Notes under the pieces: model-generated
Told to the model about the DNA's origin: nothing
Seen by the model: the letters and a program-made list of their open reading frames with translations, nothing else
The model's database searches: none
Part shown: one piece after another, positions 46,555 to 54,978 of the stretch
Position numbering within the stretch: position 1 is the stretch's first letter
Layout: each line of letters opens with the position of its first letter
Translations under genes and position numbers: made by a program
Origin: Candidatus Cloacimonadota bacterium
GTDB lineage: Bacteria > Cloacimonadota > Cloacimonadia > Cloacimonadales > TCS61
Assembly: GCA_030445745.1 (NCBI GenBank)
Contig: JASUTE010000002.1
Span: forward strand, 143,655-207,654
DNA: 64,000 nucleotides
Reading direction: 5' to 3'

Positions 46555-47121
46555 ATGAAAAAACTAAAAATAACTGAAATTGTATTTATAGCAGTAGTTG
46601 CTGCTGCCATGGGAGTTTTCTGGTGGGGATACACTTTTGTGTACGATCTGCTGAAACCGGTTTTAAAACCTTTAGCTTTGGAAAATTTAATGACGGGAAT
46701 TTGGTTAATGGGAGCTGTGTTTTTCCCTTACATTATAAGGAAGCCGGGCAGTGCACTTTTGGGTGAAACCGCCGCTGCATTTGTGCAGGGTTTTATCGCC
46801 CGCTGGGGGCTTACTTCGCTTATTTGGGGCTTCGGGCAGGCTATTTTTGTGGAGATTTTCTTCTTAGCCCTGCGCTATAAAAAATGGAGTGTTTTCTATC
46901 TGATGATTGCCGGTATGATCTCAGCAGTTTCATCGTTCTTCCTTTCCTATTTTTGGGAAAAATGGTATTTATTGGAATCTTCCTACGTGCTAACCCAATT
47001 TCTCTGTTTCCTTATTACAGGAACATTTTTGGCAGCTCTGCTTTCCAGATTTATTGCCGATCGCCTGAAAAAAACTGGTATTCTGAACCAATTTGCTATA
47101 ATGAGAGATAGTTTTGAGTGA
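46555..47121 (+). CDS. ykoE: YkoE-like S-component of a thiamine/HMP ECF transporter
   Basis: This 188-residue integral membrane protein has about five or six hydrophobic segments. Its opening GVFWWGYTFVYDLLKPVLKPLALENLMTGIW (quoted in parts) and FPYIIRKPGSALLGETAAAFVQG are characteristic of YkoE, the substrate-binding subunit of the YkoEDC thiamine or hydroxymethylpyrimidine transporter. It is followed by the ATPase and T-component genes with overlaps of 8 and 20 bases. The TPP-riboswitch receptor about 1.7 kb upstream on the other strand supports the substrate. GCAGGTAG lies 6 bases before ATG. Confidence 0.85.
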   Translation: MKKLKITEIVFIAVVAAAMGVFWWGYTFVYDLLKPVLKPLALENLMTGIWLMGAVFFPYIIRKPGSALLGETAAAFVQGFIARWGLTSLIWGFGQAIFVEIFFLALRYKKWSVFYLMIAGMISAVSSFFLSYFWEKWYLLESSYVLTQFLCFLITGTFLAALLSRFIADRLKKTGILNQFAIMRDSFE

Positions 47122-48466
47122 ATTATACAAAATTAAAGATTTCCAGTTTCAATATCCCAATAGTAAGAGTGTTTTAGTTTACAGCGGAACCAATTTTATT
47201 AACGAAAATGAGACTCTGTTGTTGCGCGGGCCTTCTGGTTCCGGTAAATCTACCCTCTTGTATGCGCTGAAGGGCTTTTTACCAAATACCATTTATGGGA
47301 AAATGACGGGTGAGGTACTATTTCGCAACCAATCGATTAGCCAACTTAGTAGAAAACAAAAAGCTCAGATAGGTTTTCTATTTCAAAATCCTGCTGCGCA
47401 GATGCTAAGCAGAACAGTTTGGCAGGAGTTAGCTTTTGGCATGGAAAATCTGGAATTTGCTGCTTATCAAATAAAAGAAAAGATAACCGAATATGCCAAA
47501 ATTTTTGGAATAGGCGAGCTTTTATCACGCCAGGTAAGTGAACTTTCAGGTGGCGAAAAACAAAAAATTGCCCTACTCTCTATTTTGCTAATGCAGCCCC
47601 AGGTTATTTTATTCGACGAACCTACAGCCTTTCTGGATCCGGACTCTGCTCAGCATTTTATAGAGGTTTTTAACCAAATAGTGCATAACAAAACTATCGT
47701 GATTGTGGAACATAATCTGCAATATTTACAAAAAGTTGTCGATCGCTCTTTGTGGATAGATAACCAGGGAATAGTGCAGCAAATTCCACTACAGCAGATC
47801 GACTGGGATTATAAATTTCCCAAGTTACAGCTTGTCTCTACAGGAAAAACCATATTGGAAATTTCAGAATTGAATTTTGCTTATAAACCAGAAAAGCCGA
47901 TTTTGACAGGTTTGAACTTGGAGGTGAAACAGGGAGAAATAGTTGGCATAGTTGGTAGGAACGGAGCTGGTAAATCTACACTGCTTAAATTGCTGGCAGC
48001 TATTTTAAAGCCAAATTCAGGTAAAATTGTAGTGTTTGGCAAAAAAATCAATAAATATCATTATAAAGAGCTTTATAAATTAGTAGGCTTGTTATTCCAA
48101 AATCCCGAAAATCACTTTTTGTACGAAACAGCGGCTAAGGAAGTACAGAACGATTTGACAGTTTTAGCAAAATTTCTGCTGAAAAATTCTGCTAATAATA
48201 ATCCTTTCAATCTTTCCGAAGGTGAGAAAAGACGACTTTCTTTAGCTATCCAGCAGAAATTGGAGCGCCAGATATTTTTATGGGATGAACCTACTTTTGG
48301 TCAGGATAGAAAGAATAAAGAGATCTTGATAGAGCTTTTGGCAAAAATGCAAAAAGCAGGTAAAACTTTTATAATTGTAAGTCACGATAGACCTTTTTTG
48401 GATGCTGTTTGTAGCAGAATTTTGGCATTAAAAGACGGAAAATTATATGAACAGCAAAAAGATTAA
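47114..48466 (+). CDS. ykoD: YkoD-like tandem ATPase of the ECF transporter
   Basis: This 450-residue protein contains two ABC ATPase domains fused in tandem. The first has Walker A GPSGSGKST, Q-loop FQNPAAQ, signature LSGGEKQK and Walker B ILFDEPTA. The second has GRNGAGKST, LFQNPENH, LSEGEKRRLS and IFLWDEPTFG. Fused EcfA1/EcfA2 ATPases of this kind energise ECF transporters. The start codon is TTG at 47114, overlapping ykoE by 8 bases. No ATG lies nearby in frame, so the TTG start is probably real. Confidence 0.92.
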   Translation: MSELYKIKDFQFQYPNSKSVLVYSGTNFINENETLLLRGPSGSGKSTLLYALKGFLPNTIYGKMTGEVLFRNQSISQLSRKQKAQIGFLFQNPAAQMLSRTVWQELAFGMENLEFAAYQIKEKITEYAKIFGIGELLSRQVSELSGGEKQKIALLSILLMQPQVILFDEPTAFLDPDSAQHFIEVFNQIVHNKTIVIVEHNLQYLQKVVDRSLWIDNQGIVQQIPLQQIDWDYKFPKLQLVSTGKTILEISELNFAYKPEKPILTGLNLEVKQGEIVGIVGRNGAGKSTLLKLLAAILKPNSGKIVVFGKKINKYHYKELYKLVGLLFQNPENHFLYETAAKEVQNDLTVLAKFLLKNSANNNPFNLSEGEKRRLSLAIQQKLERQIFLWDEPTFGQDRKNKEILIELLAKMQKAGKTFIIVSHDRPFLDAVCSRILALKDGKLYEQQKD

Positions 48467-49190
48467 TGACGTAAGTATCTTTTTTATTGCTTTGCTGTAT
48501 ATTTTGCCTGCTCTATTTGCCGAAAATAGCGTTTTTCTGCTGCTGGTTTGCGCACTGGCATTTATTAATTTAAATTTGGTAAGGAATTTGAACTACAAAT
48601 TTTTGGGGATTTTTTTATTAGTGCTGGCAATACCGCTTATTTCTGTGTTTATTTCTGTTCTTATAAATTCCAAATTAACGGCAAATAGCCAGGTTCTCTT
48701 CCAGATAGGAAGTCGGCTTATTTACGATACCAGCTGGCATAATGCTGTGTTTTTAACTGTGCGCACGTTTGTGCTTTCGTTTATCTCTGTTTCCTATTTA
48801 TTGGGAATAGATTACGATGATTTTGTGTATTCATTGATGCGAAACCTGAAATTGCCGGTGAGCATTGGTTTTGCCCTCTTAGCTACTTTTAATGCTTTCA
48901 GTTTTATGCGTCAGGAGTTTCAAAGAATAAGATTAGCCTACAAAATGCGTTTTCAAAAGAAGAAATTATCGCTACTGCTTATTTTTCCTGTTTTGGTTAG
49001 TGCTGGGCGTTATGCTTATTATGCCGGATTAAGCATGGAAAGTCGGGGTTTGCAGGCAGAACGAACTTATCTGCGAAAACACAAGTTTACCTTTTGGGAT
49101 ACTGTGCTGATTCTTTCCAATTTGGTGTTATTAGCAATATTAGTGTATATTTTTTGGGAAAAAGGAAGTTTGCAACTACGTTTGAAATAA
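48447..49190 (+). CDS. ykoC: YkoC-like transmembrane T-component of the ECF transporter
   Basis: This 247-residue membrane protein has about five hydrophobic segments. The EcfT-type coupling helices are visible as RIRLAYKMR and a second basic/alanine motif, SAGRYAYYAGLSMESRG, which contact the ATPases. It starts 20 bases inside ykoD, completing a translationally coupled ykoE-ykoD-ykoC operon. Length fits EcfT proteins. It ends next to the terminator hairpin of the convergent tRNA operon. Confidence 0.88.
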   Translation: MNSKKINDVSIFFIALLYILPALFAENSVFLLLVCALAFINLNLVRNLNYKFLGIFLLVLAIPLISVFISVLINSKLTANSQVLFQIGSRLIYDTSWHNAVFLTVRTFVLSFISVSYLLGIDYDDFVYSLMRNLKLPVSIGFALLATFNAFSFMRQEFQRIRLAYKMRFQKKKLSLLLIFPVLVSAGRYAYYAGLSMESRGLQAERTYLRKHKFTFWDTVLILSNLVLLAILVYIFWEKGSLQLRLK

Positions 49191-49215
49191 AAAAAAGCCG
49201 TTCCAATGAACGGCT
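49188..49215 (-). terminator. terminator of the tRNA operon
   Basis: AGCCGTTC-CAAT-GAACGGCT gives an 8-base-pair stem with a 4-base loop. On the minus strand it is followed by eight or more T. It lies 5 bases beyond the tRNA-Leu 3' end and may also limit read-through from ykoC. Confidence 0.85.
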
Positions 49216-49219
49216 AATA

Positions 49220-49308
49220 TGGTACCAGAGGCCGGACTTGAACCGGCACGGTATTGAAATACCGAGGGATTTTAAGTCCCTTGTGTCTACCAATTCCACC
49301 ACTCCGGC
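49220..49308 (-). tRNA. tRNA-Leu (anticodon TAA)
   Basis: On the minus strand it starts GCCGGAGTGG, contains the anticodon loop CTTAAAA (TAA) within GGGACTTAAAATCCC, has the long variable arm of class II tRNAs, and a GGTTCAAGTCC T-arm. The acceptor 3' strand CTCTGGT pairs with two G-T wobbles, and CCA is encoded. Confidence 0.95.
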
Positions 49309-49322
49309 AAAACACTTATCAA

Positions 49323-49396
49323 TGGAGGCGACACCCGGATTCGAACCGGGGATAAGGATTTTGCAGACCCTTGCCTTACCACTTGGCGATGTCGCC
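49323..49396 (-). tRNA. tRNA-Cys (anticodon GCA)
   Basis: On the minus strand GGCGACA pairs with TGTCGCC. The anticodon stem-loop reads GGGTCTGCAAAATCC (GCA) and the T-arm GGTTCGAATCC. CCA is encoded, with T before it as discriminator base, normal for bacterial cysteine tRNA. Confidence 0.95.
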
Positions 49397-49408
49397 TGAT
49401 ATAAAAAA

Positions 49409-49483
<75 letters not shown>

Positions 49484-49523
49484 TACCGCGCAAAAGCAAA
49501 AAACTTTATTAACAGTTAGCCTG

Positions 49524-50075
49524 TCAACTATTTTTTCTGCTTTCACTAAATATTTCAGCACTGAAGCGGAAAATCTGGGTACTGCTTTCTTTCCAGCAAT
49601 TTCCATGCAGGCCAGCTTTGCGGCAAGTTTGCTCTAAAAAAGTCTCTACATCCCAATTCCATTCTGTAGCCACCTGAGGTAGCAATAACCCGGAATTGAA
49701 GCCATTCCGTATCAGCAGGCCATGCTTACCAATTTTTATATCTTCTTTGGATTCTACTTTTTCTAGTGGAGTAAGAAGAGAGATCTCAATGTCAATTTGG
49801 TCTAATTCATCTTTCTGCAAAGCTGGGAAGCGCGGATCTTGGAAGGCAGCGGCTATTGCCATTTCTTTTATAGTATCGTAGATGGATTTTATACCTTCTA
49901 TATAACCTATGCAACCACGTAATTGGCCATGTTTATGCAAAGTTACAAAAGCTCCGCGTTTTTTCTTATAGAAATCATCTGCAGGGCATTCCAATTTTTC
50001 GGAACTGCCATACAGCTTATTTTTTATGGTGTTACGGGCTAGCTTCAGTAGAAAATCTTTATGTTCTTGTTTCAT
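49524..50075 (-). CDS. amrA: AMMECR1-domain protein (AmmeMemoRadiSam system protein A)
   Basis: This 183-residue protein has the AMMECR1 signature GAFVTLHKHGQLRGCIGYIEG followed by AIAAAFQDPRFPAL and DIEISLLTPLE. In prokaryotes it occurs with MEMO-type and radical-SAM proteins in a system of unknown biochemical role. Here a MEMO gene lies two genes upstream. The radical-SAM member is not in the window. It starts one base after the cNMP/FHA gene stop, so the three genes form an operon. Confidence 0.92.
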   Translation of the reverse strand: MKQEHKDFLLKLARNTIKNKLYGSSEKLECPADDFYKKKRGAFVTLHKHGQLRGCIGYIEGIKSIYDTIKEMAIAAAFQDPRFPALQKDELDQIDIEISLLTPLEKVESKEDIKIGKHGLLIRNGFNSGLLLPQVATEWNWDVETFLEQTCRKAGLHGNCWKESSTQIFRFSAEIFSESRKNS

Positions 50076-50076
50076 A

Positions 50077-50862
50077 TTAAATTATTATTTTAAATTTTAT
50101 CTTAGCATCTTTAGGGCCCAGATAAACAGTATTTTCACCAGAGGCCAAAATCACTTTCCGTTTATTACGATGAGAACCGATTTTTTCTTTATTCACAATA
50201 CTGCCAGTAGCGCTACCTTGATCTTGGAAATAGTAAGTTCCGAAGCTACGCTGAAGTACAAAATGCGAACGAGAAATATTGTAAGGCGCTTTATCTTGCA
50301 GATATAGGTTGTTGCGATGGAAAAGTCCGTCCGAGCGTTTTTGCGAATATCTTCCTACATAGAAGGGGAATTTTTTTATCTCGACACTGCTCATACCATT
50401 CAAGGCACGCACAGCCCGATGAGAGTCTGCTACCAGCAAGAGTTTTCCAAATCTCTGATTTCGTAAGTTTTCTTCGGTTTCTGTTTTGGGTTCAAGTTCT
50501 GTTAAGCGGTTACTATTTTGGCGAATGAGCTCGGCCATAGATTGCATTATTGGAAAAACTTTTTTGCCTATTTCTGTATTCAAAAGCTGTTCAAATATTT
50601 CAGGTTTTATAATCTCTACCACTAAATTTGTTTTGGCTGTTACCGTGGCCTGGCGCGGGCTGTCCTGTATTACCCCCAGTTCACCGAAAATTTCGCCTTC
50701 ATCCAAAGTAGCTATGTAAACTCGGGCTTGGTTATCGTTTAGTTTAGTAACCTCAACTTGACCGGAAATTATCAGAAATATTTTATCCGATTTATCGCCT
50801 TCCTTTATTACTACTTCTCCAGCAGTGTAGTGCCTAATCTCATTACTATTAAACTTTTTCAT
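50077..50862 (-). CDS. cyclic-nucleotide-binding plus FHA-domain protein
   Basis: This 261-residue protein has no membrane segment. Residues 1-120 form a cNMP-binding domain with GEIFGELGVIQDSPRQATVTA, the phosphate-binding cassette (GELG...RQA). Residues ~170-261 form an FHA domain: YVGRYSQKR, ISRSHFVLQRS, YYFQDQGSATGSIVN. FHA domains bind phosphothreonine. There is no DNA-binding domain, so it is probably an adaptor that links a nucleotide signal to a phosphorylated partner. It lies between the MEMO and AMMECR1 genes with gaps of 9 and 1 bases. The large kinase at 55 kb could supply a phosphoprotein partner, by inference only. Confidence 0.88.
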   Translation of the reverse strand: MKKFNSNEIRHYTAGEVVIKEGDKSDKIFLIISGQVEVTKLNDNQARVYIATLDEGEIFGELGVIQDSPRQATVTAKTNLVVEIIKPEIFEQLLNTEIGKKVFPIMQSMAELIRQNSNRLTELEPKTETEENLRNQRFGKLLLVADSHRAVRALNGMSSVEIKKFPFYVGRYSQKRSDGLFHRNNLYLQDKAPYNISRSHFVLQRSFGTYYFQDQGSATGSIVNKEKIGSHRNKRKVILASGENTVYLGPKDAKIKFKIII

Positions 50863-50871
50863 ATATTTTCC

Positions 50872-51696
50872 TTATCTATAAATTATAGATGAAAGATAGC
50901 CAACAACCTGACTATTATCGTAACTGATATCACCAGAATGATAGTAGCATAAATTGTCAACCTGATTATACCCCGTGAGCTTAGCTAGATGTAGTAAAAA
51001 TAGGATGGGACCAAAACCGCAAGCTTCAATTTGGTGCGTGAATATCTGTCTTTCTATTTCATCTGTATCTTTGTTTTTCACCAATTCTGCAAGTTGGGAA
51101 TCCATTTTAGAAGCTAATTCGGCATTATGATAGTGGGAAAGGTCGCTACTGGCTACAAACAGGGTTTCTGCTAATTTATCTTGGAAAAGCTCGAATAATT
51201 TTTTAGCTAAATTGCTGCTGTTTTCATTGTTCTGGCGACCTATTAAAATCGGAACTATCTCTGCATCTGGATTCAAATGTTGGATAAAAGGTATTTGGAT
51301 TTCCAGAGAATTTTCGTTATAAAAAGCATTTTCTTCAAATTCAAAGTGAGGGAAATCCAGCAGTTTTTGTACTATTTCCGTGTTGATTTTAGCTTTACCC
51401 AGCGGAGTTTGATAGTAATCGTAATCTCCCACTGAATATTCAAAATGGTTGTATTGATGGCTGGCTGCAACTATAACCACAGTCTTTTTGTTTTTGTTCA
51501 TTGCAGCTTGGAAACCGTGGGCAGCGCATTTACCCGAGTAGGGATAACCCGCATGAGGTGAGATTATTCCCAATGGATGCTGGTAACTTTTTTCTAACTT
51601 AGCATTTTGTAAATAGTCGGCAATTTGGTTTTGCAGCTTTTGCGGGTTAGCTGTATAAAAACTACCAGCTAATTCACTTTGTTTAATTTTGTCCAT
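50872..51696 (-). CDS. amrB: MEMO-family protein (AmmeMemoRadiSam system protein B)
   Basis: This 274-residue protein belongs to the MEMO family, related to class III aromatic dioxygenases. Visible segments are LAGSFYTANPQKLQ, SPHAGYPYSGKCAAHGF, SLEIQIPFIQHL, VASSDLSHYHN and ACGFGPI. Histidines in the second and fourth are metal-site candidates. Enzymatic activity is uncertain for the family. It is the first gene of the MEMO-cNMP/FHA-AMMECR1 operon, with AAGGAG 5 bases before ATG. Confidence 0.92.
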   Translation of the reverse strand: MDKIKQSELAGSFYTANPQKLQNQIADYLQNAKLEKSYQHPLGIISPHAGYPYSGKCAAHGFQAAMNKNKKTVVIVAASHQYNHFEYSVGDYDYYQTPLGKAKINTEIVQKLLDFPHFEFEENAFYNENSLEIQIPFIQHLNPDAEIVPILIGRQNNENSSNLAKKLFELFQDKLAETLFVASSDLSHYHNAELASKMDSQLAELVKNKDTDEIERQIFTHQIEACGFGPILFLLHLAKLTGYNQVDNLCYYHSGDISYDNSQVVGYLSSIIYR

Positions 51697-51835
51697 CTTT
51701 GACTCCTTTCGAAGAAAAATAATATTTCCATAATTGGTGTAAACTACAAATAGAGCTAATGCTATTTAATTTCTTTTGACAAAATAGCTTAACTTGGAAT
51801 ATTAATCAACAAATTTTTGTAAAAAGCGAGAAAAT

Positions 51836-53548
51836 ATGAAAAGAATAGCAATTACCACTGGAGATCCTGCTGGAATTGGCCCAGAAATTACTGCCAAAGC
51901 CCTGCGCTTTTATCCTTTGAATGCAGAGGTATGCTGGGTGGTATATGGAAAACTGCCCACACTTGCTGGCGGAAATAAAATTAGGAAAATAAGTAATGTG
52001 GAAGAGGCTGCGGAAGCTTCCCATATTTATTGGATAGAGATAGACGATGAAGATGTTAAGAGTGCGAAACCAAGCCAAAAATCTGGTAAAATAGCTTGGC
52101 AGATTTTAGAAAGATGTGTGCAAGATATTAAAGCAAATCAAATAGATGCCGTGGTAACTGCGCCAATTTCCAAAGAGCAAATTAGAAAAAATGAGCCGGA
52201 GTTTATTGGGCACACAGAATTTTTTGCTAGAAAATTTCATTCAGAAGTGATAATGAGCTTTTGGTGTCCAGATTTCAATGTTAGTTTACTCAGTACTCAC
52301 ATCTCATTGCGAGAAGTAACAAAGATTTTCCAAGCAAACAATATTGAACGAAAGCTTAGACTGATATACAATGAAACCGAGAAATACGCTTCTGGTAGTC
52401 GTTATGCTATGCTGGCAGTTAATCCACATGCAGGTGAAGCAGGTGCTTTTGGGGAAGAAGAGGCAATTTTACAACAAGTTCTTAAAAAATTACAAAAGCA
52501 AGGAATTCGTATTGATGGTCCTTTTCCGGCCGATGCCTTTTTTGCTAGGAAAGCACAAAACTATGATATGATAATCTCCGCTTATCACGACCAGGGGTTA
52601 ATTCCTTTCAAGCAGATTGCAGATAACAGGGGAGTGAATGTAACCCTTGGATTGCCATTTGTGCGAACTTCGGTTGACCACGGAACAGCTTTTGATATTG
52701 CTGGAAAGGGCAGAGCCAGTGCTGAAAGCATGGAACAGTCTATGTACTGGGCTGAAAGTAAATTGGTGGATGTGCAAGAAATAAATAATTATAGTGTTTT
52801 TGCACAATATTACGATGAATTCATGGAACATGTTCCCTATGAAAAATGGATAAAACTGATTTTGCGTATTTTTATAAAACAAAAACAGAGTAATCCCAAA
52901 AGTTGTTTGGAACTTGCTTGTGGAACTGCAAATGTAGCAATTAGGTTGGTAAGAAGAGGAGTTAGAATAGATGCTTGCGATATTTCACCACAGATGTTGA
53001 AAGTAGCCGCAGCAAAATCGCCAAAGCCTTATCTGTTCCAACACGATATGCTGCAAAAACTTCCTGCAAAAAAATATGATTTAGTTCTACTACTTTTCGA
53101 TAGTATCAATTATTTACATAATGGGAAACAGATGAAGCAATTATTAGAAAATGTGTATGAAACTTTGTTACCTGGCGGTATTTTTGTTTTTGATATAAGC
53201 ACACTGAAAAATACAATAGAAAATTTTGAAAATTATTTTGACCTCAAAGATAGTGAAAATGAATTTATAGTGCATATTAGTGAGTTTTTACCTGAAAATA
53301 GGGAACAGAAAACCACTCTTAATTTCTTTGTTAAAAAGCATGGGTTTTATAAGAGATACAAAGAAGTTCATAGGCAGAAAATCTTTACAGTAAACGAAAT
53401 AAGAGAATTTATAGGGAAGACAAAATTCGATTTAATTGGGATTTATGAAGCAGAAAGGCAAAAGAACTATTTAAATGCAAATTTGAAAAAGTTAGATAAA
53501 AAATTCTTCCGTCTGTTTTTTGTATTAGAAAAAGGTATTGATGAATAG
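51836..53548 (+). CDS. PdxA (4-hydroxythreonine-4-phosphate dehydrogenase) fused to a SAM-dependent methyltransferase
   Basis: This 570-residue single ORF joins two enzymes. Residues ~1-310 are PdxA-like, with TGDPAGIGPEIT, the metal-ligand histidines in GHTEFFA, VNPHAGEAGAFG and AYHDQGLIPFK, and SVDHGTAFDIAG. Residues ~318-570 are a class I methyltransferase, with the entry helix NNYSVFAQYYDEFMEHVPYEKW, motif I LELACGTANVAIRL (about 355), DACDISPQML and LLPGGIFVFDIST. PdxA oxidises 4-phosphohydroxy-L-threonine in vitamin B6 synthesis, and similar proteins act on other phosphosugars. The frame is open throughout, with no stop at the junction. GCGAGAAA precedes the ATG and a TTGACA lies at 51776. 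The 3' end overlaps rnhB. Confidence 0.88.
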   Translation: MKRIAITTGDPAGIGPEITAKALRFYPLNAEVCWVVYGKLPTLAGGNKIRKISNVEEAAEASHIYWIEIDDEDVKSAKPSQKSGKIAWQILERCVQDIKANQIDAVVTAPISKEQIRKNEPEFIGHTEFFARKFHSEVIMSFWCPDFNVSLLSTHISLREVTKIFQANNIERKLRLIYNETEKYASGSRYAMLAVNPHAGEAGAFGEEEAILQQVLKKLQKQGIRIDGPFPADAFFARKAQNYDMIISAYHDQGLIPFKQIADNRGVNVTLGLPFVRTSVDHGTAFDIAGKGRASAESMEQSMYWAESKLVDVQEINNYSVFAQYYDEFMEHVPYEKWIKLILRIFIKQKQSNPKSCLELACGTANVAIRLVRRGVRIDACDISPQMLKVAAAKSPKPYLFQHDMLQKLPAKKYDLVLLLFDSINYLHNGKQMKQLLENVYETLLPGGIFVFDISTLKNTIENFENYFDLKDSENEFIVHISEFLPENREQKTTLNFFVKKHGFYKRYKEVHRQKIFTVNEIREFIGKTKFDLIGIYEAERQKNYLNANLKKLDKKFFRLFFVLEKGIDE

Positions 53549-54158
53549 TATGATCTACAAAAATGAAGAAAAGTTTAGAAAACAGTATGGTATGATTGCG
53601 GGAGTAGATGAAGCTGGGCGCGGGCCTCTCGCCGGTCCCGTTGTAGTAGCTGCTGTAATATTGCAGTCTGGAGATAAGTTTGCCAAACTAAACGATTCCA
53701 AAAAACTAACAGCCAAAGTGCGAGCAGAACTTTTTCCAATCATAAAACAGAAAGCGATAAAATATAGTATTATAGAGGTATCGCCAGCCCAAATCGATGA
53801 AATGAACATTTTGCAGGCTACCTTATGGGGAATGCAGCAAGCTGTGGCAGAATTGGCAGAAAAGGATATTTTTAGTTTAATTGACGGAAATAGGGTGCCA
53901 AAGGGATTGTTGGGTGCAGCAGAAGCAATGGTGAAAGGTGATAGCCGTTTTGCTTCCATAGCTGCTGCTTCTATTTTGGCTAAAGTTCACCGAGATAATT
54001 TAATGCTGAAACTGCACGAGCGATTTCCTGAGTATAATTTTGCCAAAAACAAAGGCTATCCTACCAAAGAACATATGGCCGCTATCCGCAAATATGGCAT
54101 TACTCCTTTTCATCGGAAAAGTTACAGACCTGTACAGCAGTATACGTTCAATTTTTAA
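53541..54158 (+). CDS. rnhB: ribonuclease HII
   Basis: This 205-residue enzyme removes ribonucleotides from DNA. The active-site residues appear in GVDEAGRGPLAGPVV (Asp-Glu) and in the later segments VKGDSRFASIAAASILAKV and LHERFPEYNFAKNKGYPTKEH. The ORF track starts with a TTG at 53538. I use the ATG three bases later (53541), still inside the pdxA-fusion gene, with AAAAAGGT upstream. A third ATG at 53550 is also possible. It ends at a bidirectional hairpin. Confidence 0.95.
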   Translation: MNSMIYKNEEKFRKQYGMIAGVDEAGRGPLAGPVVVAAVILQSGDKFAKLNDSKKLTAKVRAELFPIIKQKAIKYSIIEVSPAQIDEMNILQATLWGMQQAVAELAEKDIFSLIDGNRVPKGLLGAAEAMVKGDSRFASIAAASILAKVHRDNLMLKLHERFPEYNFAKNKGYPTKEHMAAIRKYGITPFHRKSYRPVQQYTFNF

Positions 54159-54161
54159 AAT

Positions 54162-54187
54162 AAAAAAAGCCAGCTGGAGTAGCTGGC
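54162..54187 (-). terminator. terminator of the 54.2 kb lipoprotein gene
   Basis: GCCAGCT-GGAGT-AGCTGGC (7 base pairs) is followed on the minus strand by seven T. It lies about 20 bases after the lipoprotein stop and also just after rnhB. Confidence 0.75.
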
Positions 54188-54209
54188 CTAAAATTTATTG
54201 CAATTCAAG

Positions 54210-54854
54210 CTATTTCATTTCAATTTGCATTTCACCAGGATTATTTCGAGGAGTGAATTCTACTTTTTTGCCACCAGCGGGATGAGCAGCTTTTTTGAAG
54301 CCATCATATGCGAAGATGGTAGTTACATCCAATTCAATATATTCGTTCATAGCTACAAATACATTGCCCCAATCGTCCACTAGCTGAATATCCCAAAATC
54401 CAGGGCTAACAGTCCAAGTGATACTCTCTCCAGGACCGATATCACTAGATATTTGGTTGTTTCCCCAATATTGGTCGTCACTATCAGAAATATAAACTTC
54501 TTCGATATAAAAAATATTGGAATTGTTCCAAATAGTAATGGCTCCGCCATCAGCATAAATCTTGAATTTCTTGCTTTCACCTGCCTCAATAGAAAACTCA
54601 ATGTCACTAGTGAAAACATGATAACCGCTATAATCAATTTCTACATCTTTTTCTTCTACACCAAAGATATTAGAAGAAAGCTCCCACGATTTTTCGTAAT
54701 CTTGATTTGCCTCTAAAGTAATTTCGTTACCGTGATTAATTCTAAACCAGACATCATCGTTACTGTTATTTACCACGGTTAGTTCCCCGTTATCTGTACA
54801 ACCGATGAGTACTAAAGCTAGCAATAAAATGGTAAAAATACCAAGCTTCTCCAT
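54210..54854 (-). CDS. lipoprotein with beta-sandwich repeats, unknown function
   Basis: This 214-residue protein has a signal peptide ending in a lipobox (LVLIGC, then TDNGELTVVN), so it is a predicted lipoprotein. The body is a pair of similar beta-rich units: one begins GELTVVNNSNDDVWFRINHG, the other carries IYVSDSDD/WGN-type strands. These resemble binding modules with aromatic turns. I do not recognise a family. I use the ATG at 54854 because AAAGGAGG lies 6 bases upstream and the signal sequence begins there. It is divergent from the kinase gene. Confidence 0.8.
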   Translation of the reverse strand: MEKLGIFTILLLALVLIGCTDNGELTVVNNSNDDVWFRINHGNEITLEANQDYEKSWELSSNIFGVEEKDVEIDYSGYHVFTSDIEFSIEAGESKKFKIYADGGAITIWNNSNIFYIEEVYISDSDDQYWGNNQISSDIGPGESITWTVSPGFWDIQLVDDWGNVFVAMNEYIELDVTTIFAYDGFKKAAHPAGGKKVEFTPRNNPGEMQIEMK

Positions 54855-54978
54855 AAATCCTCCTTTTATATTATACCAAACCAGAGACATAGTAACAAAT
54901 TACGCAAGAAGTTTTTGTAAAAATGAGTTGTATTCAGCAAGAGGTGGGGATAAAGAATTGACAAGAAACGTAACAATA

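Noticed and set aside
51836-53548. PdxA-methyltransferase as a sequencing or assembly artefact
   Set aside because: There is no frame change at the junction, both halves keep their motifs, and the downstream overlap with rnhB is normal. An artefact would need a missing stop, which cannot be excluded without reads, so it is listed as a finding.
54805-54978. The longer ORF-track start of the kinase gene
   Set aside because: It begins inside the divergent lipoprotein gene, has no SD, and the added residues precede the kinase glycine loop with no recognisable domain.
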